Shown one piece after another: positions 37,507-47,601 of a stretch of 50,456 nt of DNA. Positions within the stretch are counted from its first letter, which is position 1. Every line of letters begins with the position of its first letter. The notes under the pieces were generated by a model. The model had not been told where the DNA came from and made no database searches. It saw only the letters and a list, made by a program, of their open reading frames with translations. Position numbers and translations under genes: made by a program. Origin of the DNA: Sphingomonas sp. Leaf33 (GTDB taxonomy: Bacteria; Pseudomonadota; Alphaproteobacteria; Sphingomonadales; Sphingomonadaceae); assembly GCF_001421785.1 (NCBI RefSeq), contig NZ_LMLB01000001.1, positions 1,564,089-1,614,544 of the forward strand, in the 5' to 3' direction.

Positions 37507-38403
37507 TTACTCGCGGACGCGGATCAGGCCTTCCTGCGCGGTGCTCGCGACCAAGCGGCCGTCGCGCGCGAAGATGCGCCCGCGGTTGAACCCGCGACCA
37601 TGGCCCGACCACGGACTGTCGGTCGTGTACAGCAGCCAGTCGTCGGCGCGGAACGGTTCGTGCAGCCAGACCGCGTGATCCAGGCTGGCGGTCTGCATCT
37701 TGCCGCTCAGCCAGCTTTTGCCGTGCGGCATCATCGCGGTGCCGAGCAGCGCCATGTCGGACGCATAGCTCAGGATCGCGCGGTGGAGCGCCGGATCGTC
37801 GGGCAGCGGCGCGCTGGCGCGGAACCACGCGTGCCAGACCGGATCGGCAGGCTGCGGCCTGATGAGCGAGCGCGGCGTGACCGGGCGCATCTCGATCGGG
37901 CGCGCGCGCAGGAAGAACGGGCGCATCCGCTCCGGAATTTCCTCGATATGCTCGCGGCGCAGGTCGGTTTCCGATCGCAGGGCTTCGGGCGGCGGCACGT
38001 CGGGCATCGCGTCGCGGTGGTGCAGCCCGTCCTCGGCGCGCTGGAACGACGCCGCCATGTTCAGGATCGGCTGCCCCTTCTGCATCGCGATCACCCGCCG
38101 CGTCGCGAAACTGCCGCCGTCGAAGTCGCGCACGACGCGAAAGATGATCGGGAAATTCTCGTCGCCCGGCCGCATGAAATAGGCGTGGAGCGAATGCGCG
38201 GCCTTGTCCTCGACGCTGCGCTGCGCGGCCTGGAGCGCCTGCGCGATCACCTGCCCGCCAAACACGCGCCCGACCCCGCCCGGCTGGCGAGGCCCGCGGT
38301 ACAGATCGGTGTCGATCGTCTCGACGTCCAGAAGGGTGACGAGCTGCGCGACGAGGTCTTCAGGCGTTTCGGCGCGGGGTGGGGGCGTGGTGTCGTCGGT
38401 CAT
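37507..38403 (-). CDS. tesB: Acyl-CoA thioesterase II
   Basis: 298 aa. TesB hydrolyses acyl-CoA to free acid and CoA with a double-hotdog fold. The family signatures are GRVFGGQVIAQALQAA near 48-63, HSLHAYFMRPGD, and the C-terminal SLDHAVWLHEPFRADDWLLY seen in pieces (SLDHAVWLHEPF, WLLYTTDSP). It is the last gene of the five-gene minus-strand unit. Its ribosome site GGAGG is supplied by the 3' arm of a REP-like hairpin at 38409-38431, so it may be partly hidden. Confidence 0.95.
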   Translation of the reverse strand: MTDDTTPPPRAETPEDLVAQLVTLLDVETIDTDLYRGPRQPGGVGRVFGGQVIAQALQAAQRSVEDKAAHSLHAYFMRPGDENFPIIFRVVRDFDGGSFATRRVIAMQKGQPILNMAASFQRAEDGLHHRDAMPDVPPPEALRSETDLRREHIEEIPERMRPFFLRARPIEMRPVTPRSLIRPQPADPVWHAWFRASAPLPDDPALHRAILSYASDMALLGTAMMPHGKSWLSGKMQTASLDHAVWLHEPFRADDWLLYTTDSPWSGHGRGFNRGRIFARDGRLVASTAQEGLIRVRE

Positions 38404-38408
38404 CCTGC

Positions 38409-38431
38409 ATCCTCCCCGATACGGGGAGGAT
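38409..38431. repeat. Single REP-like hairpin (family 1) containing the tesB ribosome site
   Basis: ATCCTCCCC (38409-38417), loop GATAC, GGGGAGGAT (38423-38431). On the minus strand the 3' arm GGGGAGGAT lies 5 to 7 bases before the tesB ATG at 38403 and is the only good ribosome-binding sequence there. Confidence 0.75.
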
Positions 38432-38439
38432 CGTGATCG

Positions 38440-39567
38440 TCAATACCCGCCCGCCGTCGCCAGCGCATCGGCGTGAAAATTGGTATCGCCGAACATCTCG
38501 GCCAGAACGCGCGCGCGCTTCATGTAGAAGCCGATGTCATATTCGTCGGTCATGCCGATACCGCCGTGCATCTGGATGGCTTCCTGCACCGAGAGCGTCG
38601 TGGCGAGGCCGCTCATCGCTTTTGCGACCGACACCGCGTTCGCCGCGCGTTCGTCACCGGCGTCGAGCAGCTGCTGCGCCTTCAACGTCGCGGCGCGGGC
38701 GACCTCCATTTCGGAATAGAGGTGCGCGGCGCGGTGCTGGAGCGCCTGGAAGCTGCCGATGGTGACACCGAACTGCTTGCGTTCCTTGAGGTAGCCGACG
38801 GTCATGTCCATCGCGCCCGATCCGACGCCGATCATCTCGGCCGCGGCCCCGGTGCGCCCGGCGGCGAGCAGGCGCTTCAGATTGGCGGCACCGCCATCGA
38901 CCTCGCCGATGACCGCGTCGGCATCGACCTCGACCCCGTCGAACTCCATTCGCGCGGCGATGCTGCTGTCCGCCAGCCGCTCGGGCGTGGTGGTCAGATT
39001 GGCGGCGTCGCGCGGGATGGCGAACAGGGTAATCCCGTCGTCTTCATCCGCGCTGCCGGCGGTGCGCGCCGCGACGATCAGCAGATCGGCGACATGGCCG
39101 TGCGTCACGAACTGCTTGGCGCCGGTCAGGCGGAAGCCGTTCCCGGCACGCTCGGCGCGCATCGCGACGGTGGCGCGGTGCTTGGGGCCTTCGTCGATCG
39201 CGAGCGCGGCGACCGTCTCGCCCGACAGGATGCCGGGGAAATGCTGCGCAGCGTGCGCGCTGCCCTTCAGCGCCTCGACCGCCGCGACCGCAGTCGTGAG
39301 GAACGGGGAGGGCGACAGGTTGCGGCCGATCTCCTCCAGCACCACGCCCGCCTCGACATGGCCGAGGCCCAGGCCGCCGTCGCCCTCCGGAATCAGGATG
39401 CCGGTGAAGCCCATTTCGGCGAACTGCTTCCACAGGTCGCGGCTGAAACCGGCGGAGTCGTTCGCATCCCGCAGCGCGCGCAAATGCGAGACGGGTGCGG
39501 CGTCGGCGACGAAGTCCTTTGCCGTATCGCGGAGCATCGTCTGTTCGTCGTTGAGGTACAGGGGCAT
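38440..39567 (-). CDS. Acyl-CoA dehydrogenase family protein A
   Basis: 375 aa. The acyl-CoA dehydrogenase fold is clear: GGLGLGHVEAGVVLEEIGR, the middle beta domain (LTGAKQFVTHGHVADLLIV), FGVTIGSFQALQHRAAHLY and the C-terminal QMHGGIGMTDEYDIGFYMKR. The last segment resembles the FAD-binding subunit type of paired dehydrogenases. The usual YEGT segment is not visible near the end, so it may need its neighbour. GAGGA lies before the ATG. It sits between dehydrogenase B and tesB in the same operon. Confidence 0.9.
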   Translation of the reverse strand: MPLYLNDEQTMLRDTAKDFVADAAPVSHLRALRDANDSAGFSRDLWKQFAEMGFTGILIPEGDGGLGLGHVEAGVVLEEIGRNLSPSPFLTTAVAAVEALKGSAHAAQHFPGILSGETVAALAIDEGPKHRATVAMRAERAGNGFRLTGAKQFVTHGHVADLLIVAARTAGSADEDDGITLFAIPRDAANLTTTPERLADSSIAARMEFDGVEVDADAVIGEVDGGAANLKRLLAAGRTGAAAEMIGVGSGAMDMTVGYLKERKQFGVTIGSFQALQHRAAHLYSEMEVARAATLKAQQLLDAGDERAANAVSVAKAMSGLATTLSVQEAIQMHGGIGMTDEYDIGFYMKRARVLAEMFGDTNFHADALATAGGY

Positions 39568-39579
39568 TTCAAAGTCCTC

Positions 39580-39657
39580 GTATCCCCGCGCAGGCGGGGA
39601 TCCAGAGCCCCGAGCGCAGCGTATGTGGCTCTAGGCTCCCGCCTGCGCGGGAGCACC
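39580..39657. repeat. REP-like element, family 2
   Basis: Begins TATCCCCGCGCAGGCGGGGA and ends CTCCCGCCTGCGCGGGAG, with an inner imperfect pair (AGAGCC/GGCTCT). It fills the gap between two acyl-CoA dehydrogenase genes. Confidence 0.7.
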
Positions 39658-39662
39658 GGATG

Positions 39663-40847
39663 TTAGGCGCCCGGCATTTCCAGGATGCGCTTGGCGATGA
39701 TGTTGAGCTGGACTTCGCTGGTCCCGCCCTCGATCGAATTCGCCTTGGTGCGCAGCCACGCGCGCGGCTTGGCGCCCTTCGCCGAAGCCTCGCTTTCCCA
39801 TTCGAGCGCGTCCGACCCGCCGCTCGCCATGATGAGTTCGTACCGCGCCTTGTTCAGCTCGGTGCCGTAGTATTTCATCATGCTCGGCTGGGCGGGGTGG
39901 GCCTGCCCCGCCTTCAGTTCGTCGATGAACTTCTCGCTCATCGCGCCGAACGCCTTGGCGCGCACTTCGAACATCGCCAGGCTCGCGCGCAGCAGCGGGT
40001 CGGCCAGCCGGCCCTGGTCGTCAAGTCCGATCGTCGCGATCGCGCCTTCGATCAGCGGGTTGCCGCCATGCGCCGCCAGACCCATGCCCGAAATCATCTC
40101 GCGTTCATGGCCCAGCAGATATTTCGCGACGTCCCAACCCTTGTTGAGCTCGCCGATCAGGTCCTTCTTCGGCACCTTCACATTGTCGAAGAAGGTCTCG
40201 CAGAACGGCGAATAGCCGCTGATCAACAGGATCGGCTTGGTCGACACGCCTTCGCTGGCCATGTCGAACAGCACGAAGCTGATGCCGCCCTGCTTGGTCG
40301 TCCTGTCGGTGCGGACCAGGCAGAAGATCCAGTCGGCCTTGTCGGCGTAGCTGGTCCAGACCTTCTGGCCGTTGACCAGGAAGTGGTCGCCCTTGTCCTC
40401 GGCGGAGGTCTGCAACCCGGCGAGGTCCGACCCCGCATTCGGTTCGGAATAGCCCTGGCACCAGCGGATTTCGCCGCGGGCGATCTTGGTCAGATGCTCC
40501 AGCTTCTGTTCGTGCGTGCCGTATTTCAGCAGCGCCGGCCCGAGCATTGAGATGCCGAAGCTCGACAAAGGATTGCGCGCCCGGATGCGCGCCATTTCCT
40601 CGCGCAGGATCTTGGTTTCCGCCGCGCTGAGCCCGCCGCCGCCATATTCCTTGGGCCAGTCGGGCACGGTCCAGCCGCGCGCGGCCATCCGGTCCATCCA
40701 GAGTTTCTGGTCCGGCGTCAGCATCGACTGATCGCGGCCGCCCCAGCAGGCGTCCTTGTCGGACCGCACCGGCTCGCGCATCGATGGCGGGCAGTTTTCC
40801 TCCAGCCAGGCGCGGGTTTCGGTGCGGAAGGTGTCGAGGTCGGTCAT
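39663..40847 (-). CDS. Acyl-CoA dehydrogenase family protein B
   Basis: 394 aa. Acyl-CoA dehydrogenase with WPKEYGGGGLSAAE, the CQGYSEPNAGSDLAGLQT substrate/FAD segment, VNGQKVWTSYADKADWIF (in parts: VNGQKVWTSYADKAD) and the terminal SIEGGTSEVQLNIIAKRIL motif. The latter is common in FadE-type enzymes acting on long or branched acyl-CoA. AGAGGA lies just before the ATG. Together with protein A it looks like the two-subunit dehydrogenases used for sterol side chains (ChsE type); that is an inference from arrangement. Confidence 0.92.
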   Translation of the reverse strand: MTDLDTFRTETRAWLEENCPPSMREPVRSDKDACWGGRDQSMLTPDQKLWMDRMAARGWTVPDWPKEYGGGGLSAAETKILREEMARIRARNPLSSFGISMLGPALLKYGTHEQKLEHLTKIARGEIRWCQGYSEPNAGSDLAGLQTSAEDKGDHFLVNGQKVWTSYADKADWIFCLVRTDRTTKQGGISFVLFDMASEGVSTKPILLISGYSPFCETFFDNVKVPKKDLIGELNKGWDVAKYLLGHEREMISGMGLAAHGGNPLIEGAIATIGLDDQGRLADPLLRASLAMFEVRAKAFGAMSEKFIDELKAGQAHPAQPSMMKYYGTELNKARYELIMASGGSDALEWESEASAKGAKPRAWLRTKANSIEGGTSEVQLNIIAKRILEMPGA

Positions 40848-40862
40848 GGCATCCTCTCTTGC

Positions 40863-40997
40863 TCCTCCCCGAAACGGGGAGGGGGACCGCTCAGCGATAG
40901 CTGAGTGGTGGAGGGGGCGGGCCGCACCGGGGTCGCTCGCGGCGAACCCCCTCCACCATGCTGCGCATGGTCCCCCTCCCCGCGAGCGGGGAGGATT
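40863..40997. repeat. Composite REP-like element, family 1
   Basis: TCCTCCCC-GAAAC-GGGGAGG at the left and CCTCCCC-GCGAG-GGGGAGGATT-like at the right bracket inner hairpins (CTCAGCGATAGCTGAG and CCATGCTGCGCATGG). GGTGGAGGGGG pairs with CCCCCTCCACC across the middle. Layout equal to 13733-13854. It fills the gap between the FadJ-like and dehydrogenase B genes. Confidence 0.8.
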
Positions 40998-41003
40998 CTT
41001 AGT

Positions 41004-43031
41004 TTAGTTGAATCGCTCACCTTTTTCCGCCTTGTCGCGGAGCAGTTTGGCGACCGGGAAGCCGTGCTTTTCCAGGCCGGCGACGATCGTCTTCAGCCCG
41101 ACCGTGTCCGCCCAGAACATCGGCCCGCCGCGGTACGGGGGCCAGCCATAGCCGTAGATCCACACGACATCGATGTCCGACGCCCGCTGTGCCTTGCCTT
41201 CCTCCAGAATCAGCGCGCCTTCGTTGACCATGGTGTACAGCGTCCGCTCGACGATTTCCTCGTCGGTGATCTCGTGCTGCGGCGTGCCGGTCTTCGTGCG
41301 GAAGTCCTCGATGATCTCGGCGACGCGGGGGGAATTCGACGGGCGACGCTTCTCGTCATAGTCGTAGAAGCCCGCGCTCTTCTTCTGGCCCCAGCGGCCT
41401 TCGGCGGCCAGCGCGTCGCGGATATTCTCGATGCGCGACGGGTCGCGGTGCCAGCCGATATCGACCCCGGCCAGGTCGCTCATCTGGAACGGGCCCATCG
41501 GCATCCCGAATTCGACATGAACGCGGTCGACCTGCTCGGGCGTCGCGCCTTCGTGTAGCATCTTCATCGCTTCCATTTGGCGCGGGATGAGCATCCGGTT
41601 GCCGATGAAACCGTAGCAGACGCCGGCCACGACGGCGACCTTGCGGATTTTCTTGGCCAGCGCCATCGCGGTTGCCAGCACGTCGTCTGCGGTCTTGTCG
41701 CCGCGCACGACCTCCAGCAGCTTCATGACGTTTGCCGGCGAGAAAAAGTGCAGGCCCAGCACATCCTGGGGCCGCTGCGTCGCGCTCGCGATCTCGTTGA
41801 TGTCGAGATAGCTGGTGTTCGACGCGAGGATCGCGCCCGGCTTGCAGATGCCGTCGAGCTTGCCGAAGATGTCCTTCTTCACCCCCATTTCCTCATACAC
41901 GGCCTCGATCACGAGGTCGCAGTCGGCGAGGTCTTCCATCTTCAGCGTCGGGGTCAGCAGGCCCATCGCCTGTTCGACCTGTTCGGGCTTCATCCGGCCC
42001 TTGGCGGCGGTCGCTTCGTAGTTTTTGCGGATGGTGCCGGTGCCGCGGTCGAGCGCGTCCTGCTGCATCTCGACGATCGTCACCGGGATGCCGGCCGACA
42101 GGAAATTCATGCTGATCCCGCCGCCCATCGTGCCGGCGCCGATGACGCCGACGCGCTTGATCGGACGGAGCTGGACGTCGTCGGCGACGCCATCGATCTT
42201 CGACGCCTTGCGCTCGGCGAAGAAGATATGGCGCTGCGCGGCAGACTGGACGCCCATGATGAGTTTCATGAAGCCGTTGCGTTCACGCTGCACGCCCTCG
42301 GGGTACGGCAGCGATGCGGTTTCCTCGATGACCGAGATGATTTCGGCGGGCGCGTCATAGCCGCGGAAGCGCTTGGCGTTGGTCTTGCGGAAGGCGTCGA
42401 ACACGCCGGGCTCGACCGTGACCGGCTTCTCGCTGGCGCGAGGCAGGGGGCGGGCGTCGGCGATTTCGCGGGCATAGGCGACCGCGTCGGCCAGCAGGCT
42501 GTCTTCGCCCGCAAGCCGATCGACCAGGCCGGCGGCTTGTGCCTTCGATGCAGGAACGGGATCGCCCTTGGTTGCGAGCTCGAGCGCGAATTCGACGCCG
42601 GCCACACGCGGCAGGCGCTGCGTGCCGCCGGCGCCAGGGAGGATGCCCAGCTTCACTTCGGGCAGGCCGAGCTTCGCGGAAGGGACGGCGATGCGGTAAT
42701 GGCAGGCGAGCGCGACTTCGCATCCGCCGCCGAGCGCCGTGCCGTGGATTGCGGCGACGATCGGCTTGTCCGATGCCTCGATGCTGTCGACCAGCGTGGG
42801 CAGGCCCGGCTCCTGCATCGGCTTGCCGAACTCGGTAATGTCGGCGCCGGCGAAGAACGTCTTGCCATCGCACGCGATGACCATCGCCTTCACGCCGTCG
42901 TCGGCAAGGCCTTCCTTGACCGCGCGGTCAAGGCCCTGGCGGACGGCGGCGCCCAGAGCGTTCACCGGCGGGTTATCCGAAGTGATGATGAGGACGTCGC
43001 CGTCCTTGCGGGTGGTGATCGGGTCGGTCAT
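41004..43031 (-). CDS. Bifunctional enoyl-CoA hydratase/3-hydroxyacyl-CoA dehydrogenase (FadJ/FadB-like)
   Basis: 675 aa. The N-terminal hydratase domain (1-190) has both catalytic glutamates: Glu105 in GGGCEVALA and Glu125 in [14 protein letters not shown]. The NAD-binding dehydrogenase domain starts near 290 ([12 protein letters not shown]) and carries the [15 protein letters not shown] and GNRMLIP motifs. The C-terminal domain ends the protein. It performs the hydration and second oxidation of beta-oxidation. A FadA-type thiolase is not found in the window. AGAGGAA precedes the ATG. REP elements lie on both sides. Confidence 0.95.
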   Translation of the reverse strand: MTDPITTRKDGDVLIITSDNPPVNALGAAVRQGLDRAVKEGLADDGVKAMVIACDGKTFFAGADITEFGKPMQEPGLPTLVDSIEASDKPIVAAIHGTALGGGCEVALACHYRIAVPSAKLGLPEVKLGILPGAGGTQRLPRVAGVEFALELATKGDPVPASKAQAAGLVDRLAGEDSLLADAVAYAREIADARPLPRASEKPVTVEPGVFDAFRKTNAKRFRGYDAPAEIISVIEETASLPYPEGVQRERNGFMKLIMGVQSAAQRHIFFAERKASKIDGVADDVQLRPIKRVGVIGAGTMGGGISMNFLSAGIPVTIVEMQQDALDRGTGTIRKNYEATAAKGRMKPEQVEQAMGLLTPTLKMEDLADCDLVIEAVYEEMGVKKDIFGKLDGICKPGAILASNTSYLDINEIASATQRPQDVLGLHFFSPANVMKLLEVVRGDKTADDVLATAMALAKKIRKVAVVAGVCYGFIGNRMLIPRQMEAMKMLHEGATPEQVDRVHVEFGMPMGPFQMSDLAGVDIGWHRDPSRIENIRDALAAEGRWGQKKSAGFYDYDEKRRPSNSPRVAEIIEDFRTKTGTPQHEITDEEIVERTLYTMVNEGALILEEGKAQRASDIDVVWIYGYGWPPYRGGPMFWADTVGLKTIVAGLEKHGFPVAKLLRDKAEKGERFN

Positions 43032-43047
43032 GCCAGTTCCTCTCTGT

Positions 43048-43134
43048 CGTCATCCCCGCGGAGGCGAGGATCCATCTCCGGCGCTGCCCACATGGCCAGT
43101 CCGGGAGATGGGCCCCCGCCTGCGCGGGGGCGAG
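43048..43134. repeat. REP-like element, family 2
   Basis: Begins GTCATCCCCGCGGAGGCGAG, contains CATCTCCGG with CCGGGAGATG, and ends GCCCCCGCCTGCGCGGGGGC. It fills the gap between the serine hydrolase and FadJ-like genes. Confidence 0.7.
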
Positions 43135-43139
43135 GTTGA

Positions 43140-44363
43140 TTATGTCAAAGCCGAATAAAGCAGCGTCTTGATCTCGCGCCGCACCGGATAGGTGCTGCTG
43201 GGGCTTAGTTGCGTCATGAAGATCATGATGATCCGTTCCACCGGGTCGACGAAGAAGGCGGTCGAGAACATGCCGCCCCAATAAAATTCGCCGACCGACC
43301 CGGGCACAAGTGTTGGCGGCACGTTGGTCGTCACGGCAAAGCCCAGGCCGAAGCCGACGCCGGCGTTGGTGCTTTCCGAAAACAGCGACCGGCTCATGCT
43401 GGCGAGGTCGCGGCCACCCGGCAGGTGGTTCATCGTCATGAGTTCGACCGACTTGCGCGACAGGATGCGCGCACCGTCCAGCGTGCCCGTGTTCAGCAGC
43501 ATCCGGCAGAAGCGGTAATAGTCGAGTGACGTCGATACCAGCCCGCCGCCACCGGACACCAGCTTCGGCGCGTGGCACCAGGCGGAGTCCGCGCCGCGAT
43601 CGTACATCACGCGGCCCTTGCCGGGGACGAAGGCGTAACAGTCCGGCAGACGGTCGATCTTGTCGGCGGGCACCATGAAGCCCGTATCGTCCATGCCGAG
43701 CGGGGCGAAGATCCGCTCCCGGAAGACGTCGCCCAGCGGCTTGCCGGCGATGCGCTGCACAACCAGACCGAGTATGTCCGTGGCCACCGAATAATTCCAC
43801 GCTTCGCCCGGCGAGAATTCCAAGGGCAGTTCGCCCAGCGCCGCGACGAAACCGTCGAGGTCGAGATTGCCGTGCCAGTTCTCGATCCGGCCTGCGCGGT
43901 ACGCAGCATCGACCGGGGTACGTTCCTGGAAGCCGTAGGTGAGACCCGCGGTGTGGCGCAGCAGGTCGATCATCCGCATCGGCTCGACAGTCGGCGTCGT
44001 GGTGAACGCCGTGTCGCCGCCGCCACCGGCATAGACGCCGACGCCCTTCAACTCGGGCAGGATGTGATGCACCGGCGTGTCGAGCGCGACGCGGCCTTCC
44101 TCCAGCAACTGCATGAAGGCGACCGACGTCACCGGCTTGGTCATGCTGGCGATGCGATAGATCGTCTGCGCATCGACCGGCGCCGTTCCACCGTCGCGCG
44201 CGACGCCGTTCGACGAGAAATGCACGATCGCGTCGTCACGACCGATCAATAGCTGGGTGTTCGCAAACCGCCCCGAATCGACGTAGCGTTCGGCGAGAAA
44301 CGCATCGATCGCGCGCAGGCGACCGGCATCGAAGCCATGATCCTCGGGCTTCGCCAGTTCCAT
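43140..44363 (-). CDS. Serine hydrolase, class C beta-lactamase/esterase EstB family
   Basis: 407 aa, no signal peptide. The nucleophile motif S73-M-T-K76 (IASMTKPVTSVAF) and Tyr191 in WNYSVATDIL fit the beta-lactamase-fold esterases. HTAGLTYGF is also characteristic. Without a signal peptide it is a cytoplasmic esterase or lactonase rather than a penicillin-hydrolysing enzyme. It is the first gene of the minus-strand beta-oxidation unit, so it may open an ester or lactone before CoA activation (inference). It is divergent from the acyl-CoA synthetase gene (155 bases). Confidence 0.9.
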   Translation of the reverse strand: MELAKPEDHGFDAGRLRAIDAFLAERYVDSGRFANTQLLIGRDDAIVHFSSNGVARDGGTAPVDAQTIYRIASMTKPVTSVAFMQLLEEGRVALDTPVHHILPELKGVGVYAGGGGDTAFTTTPTVEPMRMIDLLRHTAGLTYGFQERTPVDAAYRAGRIENWHGNLDLDGFVAALGELPLEFSPGEAWNYSVATDILGLVVQRIAGKPLGDVFRERIFAPLGMDDTGFMVPADKIDRLPDCYAFVPGKGRVMYDRGADSAWCHAPKLVSGGGGLVSTSLDYYRFCRMLLNTGTLDGARILSRKSVELMTMNHLPGGRDLASMSRSLFSESTNAGVGFGLGFAVTTNVPPTLVPGSVGEFYWGGMFSTAFFVDPVERIIMIFMTQLSPSSTYPVRREIKTLLYSALT

Positions 44364-44475
44364 CGCCGTGACATACCTCTCATTCGAAACGCTTCGTCGC
44401 CGGTTCGACGCCGTTACCCTGCTTCTATCGCTTGAGCCGCGCGCAAATCAACACTAACCTTGCCGGAAAATGAGG

Positions 44476-44494
44476 TCGGGTCGAGCAAACCCGA
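44476..44494. promoter_or_regulatory. TCGGGT-N7-ACCCGA dyad, candidate TetR operator 3
   Basis: Perfect 6-bp arms 25 bases before the GTG of the acyl-CoA synthetase gene, in the divergent region shared with the serine hydrolase gene. The inner GGGT-N7-ACCC frame equals the site at 33035-33049. Confidence 0.45.
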
Positions 44495-44518
44495 TCTTCT
44501 AGTGACGAGAGGAAGCCC

Positions 44519-46255
<1,737 letters not shown>

Positions 46256-46263
46256 GCACCGTC

Positions 46264-46848
46264 TTAACCAGTCACTTCATATTCGATCGGCTTGAAGCTG
46301 CCGTTGTTCGACTGCAGCGCCGAGCAGGCGGTCAGGCCGATCACCAGATCCATCCGCGCCACGAAGGCGATGTGATCGCCGGCCCGGCTCGTCGGCGGAT
46401 CTACGGTGATTTCGCCGGTGTCGCCGTTCACGCCGACGTTCATGAAGCAGTTGAACGCGGTCGGGATGCTGTCCGGCTCGATACCCCACGGCGCCAGCGC
46501 CGCTGCGAGATTGCCGAAACATCCGCGGTGCGGATCGGTGTCGCCGTAGATGATGCGGAACGTGTCCTTGCTGCATGGCGTCAGCAGGAAATCGTGGCGT
46601 CCAACGGTATCCGCGACGATCTCCAGCATCACGTTCGACCGGTTCGAATACAGCGGGTCGCCGGTCGTCAGGAACAGGCGGCTGGCGTAGTCCAGCGTTC
46701 GGCCCGACGAGATGACCTCGCGCAGGTCGTGCCTGGCGTAGGCGAGCAGGTCAGCCACCTGCTCGCCGCGCGGGTCGTACACCGTCAGCGTCTGTCCTTC
46801 GCGCAGTTCGAAGCCTGCGCCCGTGCGCGGTGCGATCTCATGCCGCAT
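46264..46848 (-). CDS. DUF1989/urea carboxylase-associated family protein
   Basis: 194 aa. The family pattern is clear: H85-D...C92-S, H107-x-x-C110, FNCFMNVGVN, and ARMDLVIGLTACSAL. The His/Cys set probably binds a metal. Two members of the family were shown to be carboxyguanidine deiminase subunits; others accompany urea carboxylase. Neither urea carboxylase nor allophanate hydrolase is present. ATG 46848 has GGAGGAA 8 bases upstream. Its start overlaps the stop of the upstream GntA-like gene by 11 bases, so the two are one unit. Confidence 0.88.
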   Translation of the reverse strand: MRHEIAPRTGAGFELREGQTLTVYDPRGEQVADLLAYARHDLREVISSGRTLDYASRLFLTTGDPLYSNRSNVMLEIVADTVGRHDFLLTPCSKDTFRIIYGDTDPHRGCFGNLAAALAPWGIEPDSIPTAFNCFMNVGVNGDTGEITVDPPTSRAGDHIAFVARMDLVIGLTACSALQSNNGSFKPIEYEVTG

Positions 46849-47533
46849 CGCTGAAATTCCTCCGGCCCGAGAAGGGACAGCGCCAGTCGTCGCCGACCGC
46901 ACGCCCGCTATACTGGCGCGCTTCCGACAGGGTGCCGTGGCGCGCCAGCATCGGGTTGACCGATCCGGCGAGCGCCACGTCGCGGTCGATGATCGACGTC
47001 CGCAGCTTTTCGTAGCGGCCCTCCGCGCGCAGCCGTTCGAACTGGTCGTGCAGGTTGAAGACCAGCGCCGGCTGCGGGAAACGGCGGGCAGGGCGGCTGG
47101 CTTTCGGATGCAGGCCGACGACGAAGAATCCCTCGCCGGCGAAGCTCAGCGAGAAATGCGGGTCGTCGGGATCGTCGCTGACACGCGGGTCGGCCGCCTG
47201 GCCCAGCCACTCGTCCTTGTCGGAGAGCGATTGCAGGCGATCCCACATCGCCTGTTCGAACCCCGTTTCGTCGAGCCCGCGGTCGCTTTCGAACAGCAGG
47301 ATGAACGACCGGAACAGCCCCGGGTCGGCGCGATAATCGGCGACGAAGGCGCGGATCGCGGCGTGGACGCGCAGATCGTCCCAGGCCGATTCGATATTGC
47401 GGGCGACCAGAAACTGCATGTTGCCGCGCGACAGCGCCGACTTCGCGCCGACGCAGGGAAAGGCGGGGTCGCGGACGGCGGACTGGAAATCGAGGGCGAG
47501 GGGGTGGTCGTTCTGGAAGGCGGGTGTCTGCAT
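46838..47533 (-). CDS. YqcI/YcgG-family protein, GntA-like putative haem-dependent N-hydroxylase
   Basis: 231 aa. Recognisable family segments: HPLALDFQSAVRDPAFPCVGAKSAL in pieces (FQSAVRDPAFPCVGAKSAL shortened to PCVGAKSAL with Cys27), FNLHDQFERLR, NPMLARHGTLSEARQYSGR and the terminal WRCPFSGR. The GntA member hydroxylates an arginine-derived guanidine with haem in guanitoxin synthesis; other members are uncharacterised. ATG 47533 is used; a GTG at 47572 would add 13 residues. It overlaps the DUF1989 gene. No other guanitoxin genes are near, so a different guanidine-type substrate is likely. Confidence 0.82.
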   Translation of the reverse strand: MQTPAFQNDHPLALDFQSAVRDPAFPCVGAKSALSRGNMQFLVARNIESAWDDLRVHAAIRAFVADYRADPGLFRSFILLFESDRGLDETGFEQAMWDRLQSLSDKDEWLGQAADPRVSDDPDDPHFSLSFAGEGFFVVGLHPKASRPARRFPQPALVFNLHDQFERLRAEGRYEKLRTSIIDRDVALAGSVNPMLARHGTLSEARQYSGRAVGDDWRCPFSGRRNFSDAA

Positions 47534-47601
47534 GGCCCGCTCAATGCGGCAGGCATCGATAAGTGCCTCCACCGATTAACATCGGTCAGCGCGTTTTTTC
47601 G

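Noticed and set aside
41577..43139. Plus-strand open frame of 520 codons opposite the FadJ-like gene
   Set aside because: Shadow of the hydratase/dehydrogenase, whose catalytic residues are intact on the minus strand.
43140..44363. Antibiotic resistance by a class C beta-lactamase
   Set aside because: No signal peptide, no ampR neighbour, and a position within a beta-oxidation operon; the fold is shared with esterases of the EstB type.
46838..47533. A guanitoxin biosynthetic cluster
   Set aside because: Only a GntA-like gene is present; none of the other expected enzymes is nearby.
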